Notes under the pieces: generated by a model
Seen by the model: only the letters and a program-made list of their open reading frames with translations
What the model was told of the DNA's origin: nothing
Database searches by the model: none
In this document: one piece after another, positions 7,409-14,394 of the stretch
How the letters are laid out: each line of letters begins with the position of its first letter
How positions within the stretch are numbered: the first letter of the stretch is position 1
Origin: Bordetella parapertussis
GTDB taxonomy: Bacteria; Pseudomonadota; Gammaproteobacteria; Burkholderiales; Burkholderiaceae_C
Direction: 5' to 3'
Assembly: GCA_945882755.1 (NCBI GenBank)
Contig: CAMCWS010000001.1
Coordinates: 22,163 to 86,162, forward strand
DNA: 64,000 bases
Program-made: the position numbers and the translations under genes

Positions 7409-8284
7409 ATGAACGCCGCTGCTGTCAACCCCCAAGTCCATGGCATTTTTGACCCCGCCACCTGGACCGTCACCTATGTGGTTTACGAAAAACCAGGCTC
7501 TGCTTGCGCCATCATCGACTCGGTGTTGGACTACGACCCCAAGTCGGGCCGCACCAGCCACAAGTCTGCTGACAAAGTTATCGAATTCGTCAAAGCTAAC
7601 AACTTGAAGGTCGAGTGGATCATGGAAACCCATGCCCATGCCGACCACCTGAGCGCCGCGCCTTACCTCAAGCAACACTTGGGCGGCAAAACAGCAATTG
7701 GCGACCACATCAGCGGCGTGCAAAAAGTGTTCAAAGGCATCTTCAACATGGAAGCCAGCTTCAAGTTGGACGGCTCGCAGTTCGATCACCTGTTTGCCGA
7801 TGGTGACACCATCAACGTGGGCGCCCTGACTGGCCACACCATGTACGTGCCTGGCCACACCCCTGCTTGCGTGGCCTACCAGTTTGGCGATGCGGTGTTT
7901 GTGGGCGACACCATGTTCATGCCCGATGTGGGCACGGCCCGTTGCGACTTCCCTGGTGGTGACGCCAAAACCTTGTACGCCTCTACCCGCAAAATTTTGA
8001 GCCTGCCCCCTGAGACACGCTTGTTCATGTGCCACGACTACCCACCGAACGGCCGCCCCGTGAATTTCGAGACCACAGTCGCCGAGCAAAAGGCCAAGAA
8101 CATCCATGTGCATGAGGGCATCAGTGAAGCCCAGTTTGTGGAGATGCGCACCAAGCGTGACGCCACCTTGGAAATGCCGGTACTCATCCTGCCAGCGGTG
8201 CAAATCAATATCCGCGCCGGTGAGTTGCCACCCAAGGAAGACAACGGCATTGCTTACGCCAAGATTCCTTTGAACGCTCTTTGA
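7409..8284 (+). CDS. MBL-fold persulfide dioxygenase (Blh/ETHE1-like)
   Basis: A 291-residue metallo-beta-lactamase-fold enzyme. THAHADH gives H75, H77, D79 and H80. PGHTPACVAY supplies the next metal His, and VGDTMFMPDVGTARCDFPGGD carries the bridging Asp and the RCDFPGGD motif typical of ETHE1/Blh enzymes. HDYPPNGR holds a further His. The expected reaction uses O2 and an iron centre to convert glutathione persulfide to sulfite and glutathione in the cytoplasm. A ribosome site AAAGGAG precedes the ATG. It is the first gene rightward of the BigR operator, so it should be induced by sulfide. It complements the SQR on the other arm by consuming the persulfide that SQR makes. Confidence 0.93.
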   Translation: MNAAAVNPQVHGIFDPATWTVTYVVYEKPGSACAIIDSVLDYDPKSGRTSHKSADKVIEFVKANNLKVEWIMETHAHADHLSAAPYLKQHLGGKTAIGDHISGVQKVFKGIFNMEASFKLDGSQFDHLFADGDTINVGALTGHTMYVPGHTPACVAYQFGDAVFVGDTMFMPDVGTARCDFPGGDAKTLYASTRKILSLPPETRLFMCHDYPPNGRPVNFETTVAEQKAKNIHVHEGISEAQFVEMRTKRDATLEMPVLILPAVQINIRAGELPPKEDNGIAYAKIPLNAL

Positions 8285-8297
8285 AAGCTCACCTGCC

Positions 8298-8915
8298 ATG
8301 ACCGGTTTTTCTAATCCCCAAGCCATGTGGGACAAGCGTTTCTCCACGCCCGACTATGTGTTTGGCGAAGAGCCCAACGCCTTTTTGGTGTCCCAAGCCG
8401 CTTTGCTAGGAAAGGGCCATGCCTTGGCTTTGGCTGATGGGGAAGGGCGCAACAGCGTGTGGTTGGCCCAACAAGGCTTGAGCGTCGATGCCTTTGACTT
8501 TTCTGCCCCTGCGGTAGACAAGGCCAAAGCCTTGGCTGCCAAGCACCATGTGACTGTCAATTTCACTTGCAGCGATTGGCAATCCTTCGATTGGAAAGCT
8601 GCGCACTACGACTTGGTGGCTGGCATTTTTTTCCAATTCGCCACGCCCGATGAACGCGTTGAATTGTTTGAAAAAATCAAACAAAGCCTGAAGCCGGGCG
8701 GTGTTGTGGTGATTCAGGGCTATGGCAAAAATCAACTCAGCTACAACACCGGTGGTCCTGGCAAGTTAGACCATCTCTACGACGAAGACCTGCTGCGCCA
8801 AGCATTTGAGGGCTACGACATTCAGGTCTGTGAAACCTATGAAACCATCATCCATGAAGGTGCAGGCCACAGCGGCATGTCGGCCTTGGTGGGTTTGGTG
8901 GCGAGGAAGCCATGA
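8298..8915 (+). CDS. class I SAM-dependent methyltransferase
   Basis: A 205-residue methyltransferase of the TehB-like type. LALADGEGRNSVWLA near residue 40 is the SAM-binding loop I, followed by VDAFDFS as the acidic loop and AHYDLVAGIFFQF as motif IV. The start is 13 bases after the persulfide dioxygenase stop, and the gene overlaps the thioredoxin gene by 4 bases, so it is part of the sulfide-induced operon. Its substrate is not visible in the sequence. Methylation of a thiol or of hydrogen sulfide would fit the context, but that is only an inference. General SAM-methyltransferase assignment is secure. Confidence 0.9.
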   Translation: MTGFSNPQAMWDKRFSTPDYVFGEEPNAFLVSQAALLGKGHALALADGEGRNSVWLAQQGLSVDAFDFSAPAVDKAKALAAKHHVTVNFTCSDWQSFDWKAAHYDLVAGIFFQFATPDERVELFEKIKQSLKPGGVVVIQGYGKNQLSYNTGGPGKLDHLYDEDLLRQAFEGYDIQVCETYETIIHEGAGHSGMSALVGLVARKP

Positions 8916-9367
8916 CTGAGAACACCGTTCAAAAAATGCATTTGGTCTGCCCCCACTGCAACGCCACCAACCGCGTGCCCTCGGACAAGTTGCAAGCTGA
9001 ACTCAATTGCGGTAAGTGTCAGGCTGCTTTGCTGCAAGCGCATCCCGATAACTTGGGCGAAGCCGCTTTCAATGCGCAATTGGCCAAAAGCGATTTGCCC
9101 TTGGTGGTGGATTTTTGGGCGCCTTGGTGTGGCCCCTGCCGCATGATGGCCCCGGCCTATGAAAAGGTCAGCCACGACATGCACGGCAAAGCCCGTTTTG
9201 TGAAGGTGAACACCGAAGACGAACAAGGCTTAGCGGCCAAGTTCAACATTCGAAGCATTCCGACTTTGGCGGTTTTTGCGGGTGGCCGCGAGATTGCCAG
9301 ACAGCCTGGGGCGATGTCGGCCCCCGATGTGGCGCGTTGGGTCAGCGCTGCCTTGCTCAAGGCCTGA
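8912..9367 (+). CDS. trxC: thioredoxin 2 (zinc-finger thioredoxin)
   Basis: A 151-residue TrxC. The N-terminal zinc finger has C13-x2-C16 and C33-x2-C36, and the thioredoxin domain has the active site WCGPC (C73, C76) preceded by VVDFWAP. The cis-Pro segment SIPTLAVF is present. It reduces disulfides and, in this setting, could reduce protein persulfides or release sulfide from them. The start overlaps the methyltransferase stop by 4 bases (ATGA), indicating coupled translation in the sulfide operon. Length and domain order are those of the family. Confidence 0.95.
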   Translation: MTENTVQKMHLVCPHCNATNRVPSDKLQAELNCGKCQAALLQAHPDNLGEAAFNAQLAKSDLPLVVDFWAPWCGPCRMMAPAYEKVSHDMHGKARFVKVNTEDEQGLAAKFNIRSIPTLAVFAGGREIARQPGAMSAPDVARWVSAALLKA

Positions 9368-9395
9368 GACGACCCACAAACATTAAGGAAACATC

Positions 9396-9608
9396 ATGAC
9401 TCAAAACGTTGGCGGCATCGACCGCATGCTTCGCATCATCGTTGGTTTGGCGCTGATCATCTTGGCCGCGACCGGCACCATTGGTCCATGGGGTTGGCTG
9501 GGCGTCATCGTGCTGGCGACTGGACTCGTGGGCATTTGCATGCCCTACAAATTGTTTGGTTTCAGCACCTGTGCCATCAAAACCGATAACAACTCTGTGA
9601 CTGAATGA
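9396..9608 (+). CDS. DUF2892 small membrane protein (YgaP-tail-like)
   Basis: A 70-residue protein with the DUF2892 pattern: MTQNVGGIDRMLRIIVGLALI, a glycine turn (TGTIGPWGWLG), and a second hydrophobic helix ending CMPYKLFGFSTCAI. DUF2892 domains form two membrane helices and often occur fused to or next to rhodaneses, as in E. coli YgaP, which may export sulfur species such as thiocyanate. Two Cys at the C-terminal end could carry sulfur. It has a clear AAGGAAA ribosome site and lies between trxC and cydA in the same operon. Confidence 0.85.
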   Translation: MTQNVGGIDRMLRIIVGLALIILAATGTIGPWGWLGVIVLATGLVGICMPYKLFGFSTCAIKTDNNSVTE

Positions 9609-9616
9609 GATAAACC

Positions 9617-10963
9617 ATGGACACCCTTGACCCCGTCGTGCTGGCGCGTTTGCAGTTTGCAGCCAACGTCACCTTTCATATTTTGTTCCCCACCATCAGC
9701 ATTGCCATGGGGTGGTTCTTGTTGTTTTTCAAAACCCGCTTTGTGGCCACTGGGGAACAACACTGGATGGACGCCTACCAGTTCTGGATCAAGATTTTTG
9801 CCCTGACCTTCGCCTTGGGCGTTGTCAGCGGTATCACCATGAGTTTTCAGTTTGGCACCAATTGGCCAGGCTTCATGAACACCGTGGGTAATATCGCTGG
9901 GCCGCTGTTGGCCTACGAGGTGCTGACCGCTTTCTTCTTAGAAGCCACCTTCTTGGGCATCATGCTGTTTGGTCGTGGCCGTGTCAGCGAAGGGGTGCAT
10001 ACCTTCGCCACCTGGTTGGTGGCTTTGGGCACCACAGCGTCGGCTTTTTGGATCTTGGCCCTCAATTCCTGGATGCACACGCCAGCTGGCTTTGAGATGA
10101 TCAATGGGCAAGCCCATGTGACCAGTTGGTTCGAGGTGATCTTCAACCCCTCCTTCCCTTACCGCATGACGCACATGTTGCTGGCCTCGGGTTTGACGGC
10201 GTCCTTTTTGCTGGCTGGCATCAGCGCCTATCGGTGGTTGAAAAACGACCGTGCCAAAGACGTGATGGCCGCGCTTCGCACCGGTGTCACGGTGGCAGCT
10301 TTTCTGATTCCGGTGCAAATTTTCGTGGGCGATCTGCATGGCCTGAACACCTTGAAACACCAACCCGCCAAGCTGGCGGCGATGGAAGGCATTTGGGAAA
10401 CCCAAGCCGGTGTGCCTGCCGTTTTGTTTGCCATTCCCGATCAAGCCACGCAGTCCAACAAATATGAAATTGCCATTCCTAAACTGGCGTCTTTCTATCT
10501 GACCCATGACTGGAATGGCGAGGTCAAGGGCATCAAAGACTTTGCCGAGCATCCGCCGGTCGGGCCCGTGTTTTGGGCGTTTCGCATCATGGTCGGCGTG
10601 GGCTTGCTCATGCTCGCTGTCAGCTGGCTTGCCAGCTACGAATTGAAGTTCAAAAACAGCTTGTCAAAACGTACTGCCATGGTTTTGGTGGCCATGACCT
10701 TTGCGGGCTGGGTGGCGCTGGTGTCGGGTTGGTACGTGACCGAAATTGGCCGTCAACCTTGGCTGGTGTATGGGGTACTGACTACGGCACAAGCAGCGTC
10801 GCAAGTGCCTGCAGGCAATATTGCCCTGTCTTTGGCCCTGTACCTCACGCTGTATGCGGCCCTGTTAAGTGCCTATGTGTCGGTGGTGTTTTACCTCGCC
10901 AAAAAAGCCGTGAATGGTGGCGAAGAACCCAGTGTCGATGTGAAGGGGCTTAGCCATGTCTGA
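9617..10963 (+). CDS. cydA: bd-type quinol oxidase subunit I (CIO-like)
   Basis: A 448-residue integral membrane haem protein. Likely haem ligands are visible: H22 in NVTFHILFPT, a His in RMTHMLLASG and a Met in a later helix. The quinol loop is short, with KHQPAKLAAMEG and no long insertion. GRQPWLVYGVLTT resembles the cyanide-insensitive CIO branch more than E. coli CydA. It oxidises quinol and reduces O2 to water at the inner membrane. Bd oxidases resist sulfide, unlike haem-copper oxidases, so placement within a sulfide-oxidation operon makes sense: SQR feeds quinol and this enzyme drains it. It overlaps cydB by 8 bases. Confidence 0.95.
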   Translation: MDTLDPVVLARLQFAANVTFHILFPTISIAMGWFLLFFKTRFVATGEQHWMDAYQFWIKIFALTFALGVVSGITMSFQFGTNWPGFMNTVGNIAGPLLAYEVLTAFFLEATFLGIMLFGRGRVSEGVHTFATWLVALGTTASAFWILALNSWMHTPAGFEMINGQAHVTSWFEVIFNPSFPYRMTHMLLASGLTASFLLAGISAYRWLKNDRAKDVMAALRTGVTVAAFLIPVQIFVGDLHGLNTLKHQPAKLAAMEGIWETQAGVPAVLFAIPDQATQSNKYEIAIPKLASFYLTHDWNGEVKGIKDFAEHPPVGPVFWAFRIMVGVGLLMLAVSWLASYELKFKNSLSKRTAMVLVAMTFAGWVALVSGWYVTEIGRQPWLVYGVLTTAQAASQVPAGNIALSLALYLTLYAALLSAYVSVVFYLAKKAVNGGEEPSVDVKGLSHV

Positions 10964-11990
10964 GTTCGGCGTAGATTTGCTCAGCCCTGCAGGCTGGTTA
11001 CCACTGGTGTTCGCCTTGGTCATGGCGCTGTCCATGCTGGCTTATGTGATTTTGGATGGCTATGACTTGGGTGTCGGCGCCTTGTTGAACGGTGCTGACA
11101 CGATCGAGCACAAAGACACCATGATCGCCAGCATCGGCCCGTTTTGGGACGCCAACGAAACTTGGTTGGTGCTGGGCGTGGGGGTGTTGTTGGTGGGCTT
11201 CCCGATGGCGCACGGCGTCATCTTGGGGGCCCTGTATTTGCCTGTGGCGCTGATGTTGGTGGCGCTGTCGCTGCGTGGTGTGGCGTTTGACTTTCGGGTC
11301 AAGGCCAAAGCACACCACCGCCCCTTGTGGGACAAAACTTTTTACGTCGGTTCGATATTGGCGTCGTGGTCGCAAGGCTTTATGTTGGGCCAACTCATCC
11401 TCGGGTTTAAGCAGGACACGGCGGCTTATGTGTTCAGCGCCTTGATTGGTTTTTGCTTGGTGTTTGCTTACCGCTTGCTGGGTGCAGGTTGGCTGATCAT
11501 GAAAACCGAAGGCGCTTTGCAGCTGCGGGCGGTGGCGTGGGCCCAAGGCAGTTTGTGGCTGACCGCTGCGGGTGTGTTGGCCATATCCGTGGCCACACCG
11601 TGGGTCAGCCCAAGGATTTTTGACAAGTGGTTCAGCTTTCCCAACCTGCTCATGCTGTTGCCGATTCCGGCCATGACATTGGGTTTGTTCTTGGTGATTT
11701 GGCGCAGTTTGTCTCGCTTGCCCGTTCGTTTTGCGCAAGGCAACCAATACGGCGCCGGTGTGCCGTTTGCCAGCACCGTGGGCATTTTTCTGCTGTCGTT
11801 TTATGGACTTGCTTACAGCCTGTTTCCTTGGTTGGTGATTGACAAGATCAATATTTGGCAAGCTGCCAGTGCGCCCGAAGCTTTGCTGGTGATTTTTTAC
11901 GGCGTGGCGGTGGTCTTGCCCGTGATCATTGGCTACACCGTGTTTGCGTATCGGGTGTTTTGGGGCAAATCTACCCAACTCCAGTATTGA
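10956..11990 (+). CDS. cydB: bd-type quinol oxidase subunit II
   Basis: A 344-residue membrane protein with the CydB opening LDGYDLGVGALL and the FWDANETWLVLGVG motif. Several further hydrophobic helices end in a short polar tail. It pairs with subunit I to form the bd oxidase. The start overlaps cydA by 8 bases. No CydX/CydH-like mini-protein is visible after it; only 14 bases separate its stop from the rhodanese start. No cydDC assembly genes are nearby. Confidence 0.95.
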   Translation: MSEFGVDLLSPAGWLPLVFALVMALSMLAYVILDGYDLGVGALLNGADTIEHKDTMIASIGPFWDANETWLVLGVGVLLVGFPMAHGVILGALYLPVALMLVALSLRGVAFDFRVKAKAHHRPLWDKTFYVGSILASWSQGFMLGQLILGFKQDTAAYVFSALIGFCLVFAYRLLGAGWLIMKTEGALQLRAVAWAQGSLWLTAAGVLAISVATPWVSPRIFDKWFSFPNLLMLLPIPAMTLGLFLVIWRSLSRLPVRFAQGNQYGAGVPFASTVGIFLLSFYGLAYSLFPWLVIDKINIWQAASAPEALLVIFYGVAVVLPVIIGYTVFAYRVFWGKSTQLQY

Positions 11991-12004
11991 ACAGAAATAA
12001 ACAG

Positions 12005-12367
12005 ATGGCTTACACCGACAAATTCCAACGCTTGGCAGACCAAGCCATGTCGCAAGTGGCGTTTGTGCCACCCGAACAGGTTGATGCCTTGGTTCAGCAA
12101 GGCGCTGTGTCGCTGTACATCCGCGACAAAGAAGAACACGACGCCGACCATCTTGCCGGTTCATTGCATGTGAGCCGTGGGAAATTGGAGATGAACATTG
12201 AGGGTGTCATCCCCGACCTGAACACCACCGTGCTGTGCTATTGCAATGCCAACAACCGTGGCGCTTTATCGGCCAACACCTTGCGTCAAATGGGTTATGT
12301 GAATGCCCATTACATCGCGGGTGGTTTGAAGGCTTACCGCGCTTTGATCAGGGACAAATCAGTTTGA
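12005..12367 (+). CDS. single-domain rhodanese-like sulfurtransferase
   Basis: The ATG at 12005 begins MAYTDKFQRLADQAM and gives a 120-residue rhodanese, the family's usual single-domain length. An in-frame earlier start at 11855 would lie inside cydB and is rejected. The active loop is CNANNRGA preceded by TVLCY, with the catalytic Cys at its head. YIRDKEEHDADHLAGSLHVSRG supplies the classical Asp/Glu and His around the active site. It would transfer sulfane sulfur, for example from glutathione persulfide, and completes the sulfide operon. The last 20 bases overlap the end of the convergent vapC gene. Confidence 0.88.
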   Translation: MAYTDKFQRLADQAMSQVAFVPPEQVDALVQQGAVSLYIRDKEEHDADHLAGSLHVSRGKLEMNIEGVIPDLNTTVLCYCNANNRGALSANTLRQMGYVNAHYIAGGLKAYRALIRDKSV

Positions 12368-12743
12368 TTTTGGGGAAATAGGTTTTGTAGCGACCCGCAT
12401 CTCGGGTCAGCAGTTGGTAGCCATCGGCTTGGGCATGGGCACCAATGAAGAAGTCGGGCAACACGCCGGTTTTGGTGCCCCCGCGTTGGCGATAGCTGCG
12501 AAAAGCAAGACCGGCTAAACGGGCGGCCGAACGAGGCAGTTCGAGCATCTGAATGTCCAACATGTCCAGAAACTCGTCCAAGTTCGCAGGCTCAGCAGGG
12601 TGCCCCGCTAATTCTGCGTACACCACCATGTTGATGGCCAGTTGGCGGGGCTTGCCTTGGTGCAAATGTTTCAAGGACCAAGGCATCCAAATTGCGTCCG
12701 CTCTGTAGATATCAAGCAGCACATTGGTGTCCACCAAAATCAT
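12348..12743 (-). CDS. vapC: PIN-domain toxin (VapC family)
   Basis: A 131-residue PIN-domain ribonuclease. The acidic metal-binding residues are in place: D5 (VDTNVLLDIYR), E44 (VYAELAG), D97 (LPDFFIGAHA) and D115 (LLTRDAGRY). VapC toxins cleave RNA, commonly initiator tRNA or rRNA loops. The gene starts inside the last codons of its antitoxin (4-base overlap), the standard arrangement. Its 3' end overlaps the rhodanese coding sequence by 20 bases in the opposite orientation. Confidence 0.92.
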   Translation of the reverse strand: MILVDTNVLLDIYRADAIWMPWSLKHLHQGKPRQLAINMVVYAELAGHPAEPANLDEFLDMLDIQMLELPRSAARLAGLAFRSYRQRGGTKTGVLPDFFIGAHAQADGYQLLTRDAGRYKTYFPKIKLICP

Positions 12744-13015
12744 GGCTTATTCCAATCTTCACCTCGCGTGATGACCATCCACTCATCGGTGCTAGGCCCA
12801 TCTTTGGCAATGCCAATGAACTGACGGATAGGATCATCAGGCGCCAAAAACGACAGATCAGGTTCCGGCGCTGGCTTGGCGTCTGTTGGCGATTGCGCCG
12901 CGACCAAGTACTCGGCCAGGGCTTCTTGCACAACTTGCGATTTGGTGAGTTTGCGGACCGCGCAATATTGCGTTAAATCTCGCTCCATGGCTTCGGTGAG
13001 TCGAACTGACAGCAT
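12740..13015 (-). CDS. vapB: ribbon-helix-helix antitoxin (VapB/CopG-like)
   Basis: A 91-residue protein beginning MLSVRLTEAMERDL, a CopG-type ribbon-helix-helix DNA-binding domain, with a helix around KSQVVQEALAEYL. The C-terminal half (DLSFLAPDDPIRQFIGIAKDGPS) is the likely toxin-blocking tail. It would repress its own promoter with the toxin. A GGAG ribosome site lies upstream. The short gap to the thiolase promoter (13016-13136) should hold its autoregulated promoter. Confidence 0.88.
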   Translation of the reverse strand: MLSVRLTEAMERDLTQYCAVRKLTKSQVVQEALAEYLVAAQSPTDAKPAPEPDLSFLAPDDPIRQFIGIAKDGPSTDEWMVITRGEDWNKP

Positions 13016-13136
13016 GAGGTCTCCTTGTCATACATCCTAACTAAATTGTATGACACAAGTTCATTTCCTTGGCTTTTGTGGCTTTGGTGTAAGTTTTTGG
13101 GTTCACACTCTGCGCCAATATTTAAGGAGACTAACC

Positions 13137-14315
13137 ATGCAAGATATCGTGATCGTTTCAGCCGCCCGCACCGCCGTGGGCAAATTTGGCGGCAGCTTGG
13201 CCAAACTCAGCGCCACCGAACTCGGCGGCTTGGTCATCAAAGATGTGGTGGCCCGCTCTGGTATGGATCCCGCTTTGGTGGGCGAGGTCATCATGGGTCA
13301 GGTTCTCGCCGCGGGGGCAGGGCAAAACCCTGCTCGCCAAGCGCTGATGAAGGGCGGCATTCCCAAAGAGGTGCCAGGTCTCACCATCAATGCGGTATGT
13401 GGCTCAGGCCTCAAAGCCGTGATGCTGGCAGCCCAAGCGGTGGCTTGGGGCGACAGCGAGATCGTCATCGCGGGTGGCCAAGAAAACATGAGCGCCGCAC
13501 CCCATGTGTTGCCCAATTCACGTGACGGCCAACGCATGGGCGACTGGAAGTTGATTGACAGCATGATCGTCGACGGCCTGTGGGATGTGTACAACCAGTA
13601 CCACATGGGCATCACCGCGGAAAACGTGGCCAAGCAAAACAACATCAGCCGCGATATGCAAGATGCGCTGGCGCTGGCCAGCCAGCAAAAAGCCGCCGCT
13701 GCGCAAGCGGCTGGCAAGTTCAAAGACGAAATCACCCCTGTGCTTTTGCCCCAGAAAAAAGGCGATGCTGTGGTTTTCGCCACCGATGAATTCATCAACC
13801 TGAAAACCAATGCCGAAGCATTGGCTGGCTTGCGTCCTGCGTTTGACAAAGCGGGTACGGTGACGGCGGGCAATGCCTCGGGTCTCAACGACGGCGCGGC
13901 CGCCGTCATGGTCATGACCGCCGCCAAAGCGCAGTCCTTGGGCTTGACGCCTTTGGGTCGCATTGCCTCTTTTGCCACCACGGGCTTGGACCCCGCCACC
14001 ATGGGCATGGGCCCTGTGCCAGCTTCGCGTAAAGCGCTGGAGCGTGCCGGTTGGAAGGCCTCGGATGTGGATCTGTTTGAGCTCAACGAAGCGTTTGCAG
14101 CGCAAGCTTGTGCGGTGAATCAGGCTTTGGACATTGACCCCAAGCGGGTGAACGTGAATGGTGGCGCGATTGCCATTGGTCACCCTATAGGCGCATCCGG
14201 TTGCCGCATTTTGGTGACGCTGTTGCACGAAATGCAGCGCAGCGGTGCCAAAAAAGGCTTGGCCGCCCTGTGTATTGGCGGCGGCATGGGCGTATCTCTG
14301 ACGATAGAGCGCTAA
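13137..14315 (+). CDS. acetyl-CoA C-acetyltransferase (thiolase)
   Basis: The ATG at 13137 with AAGGAG upstream gives a 392-residue thiolase; the earlier in-frame start at 13050 adds an atypical tail and is rejected. Catalytic residues are the nucleophile C88 in NAVCGSGLK, the His in AIGHPIGASGC and the C-terminal CIGGGMG Cys. It catalyses reversible condensation of two acetyl-CoA, or thiolysis of acetoacetyl-CoA, in the cytoplasm. Burkholderiales use such enzymes in polyhydroxybutyrate synthesis or ketone/fatty acid breakdown; no phaC or phaB is adjacent. An 8-base inverted repeat straddles the stop codon (14311-14318 with 14332-14339). Confidence 0.95.
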   Translation: MQDIVIVSAARTAVGKFGGSLAKLSATELGGLVIKDVVARSGMDPALVGEVIMGQVLAAGAGQNPARQALMKGGIPKEVPGLTINAVCGSGLKAVMLAAQAVAWGDSEIVIAGGQENMSAAPHVLPNSRDGQRMGDWKLIDSMIVDGLWDVYNQYHMGITAENVAKQNNISRDMQDALALASQQKAAAAQAAGKFKDEITPVLLPQKKGDAVVFATDEFINLKTNAEALAGLRPAFDKAGTVTAGNASGLNDGAAAVMVMTAAKAQSLGLTPLGRIASFATTGLDPATMGMGPVPASRKALERAGWKASDVDLFELNEAFAAQACAVNQALDIDPKRVNVNGGAIAIGHPIGASGCRILVTLLHEMQRSGAKKGLAALCIGGGMGVSLTIER

Positions 14316-14339
14316 GCCTTTTTGGACTGCCGGCTTAGC
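14311..14339. repeat. inverted repeat at the thiolase stop codon
   Basis: GCTAAGCC (14311-14318) pairs perfectly with GGCTTAGC (14332-14339) across 13 bases, including the TAA stop of the thiolase. There is no T tract after it, so it may be a weak or factor-dependent terminator or an mRNA-stabilising hairpin. Confidence 0.45.
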
Positions 14340-14394
14340 CCTGGCATTCCTTACATAATTTTTCAGTTCAAAATATGTTTACTGCAAAAATTGA

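Noticed and set aside
7388-8347. Long minus-strand ORF of 319 residues opposite the persulfide dioxygenase
   Set aside because: It is a His/Gly/Val-rich antisense shadow of a gene with complete MBL motifs.
10998-12164. 388-residue minus-strand ORF across cydB
   Set aside because: Gln/Arg/His-rich composition with no domain; cydB on the other strand has all expected features.
13137-14315. Calling the thiolase phaA of a PHB operon
   Set aside because: No phaB, phaC or phaR nearby; the function of this thiolase is not fixed by context.
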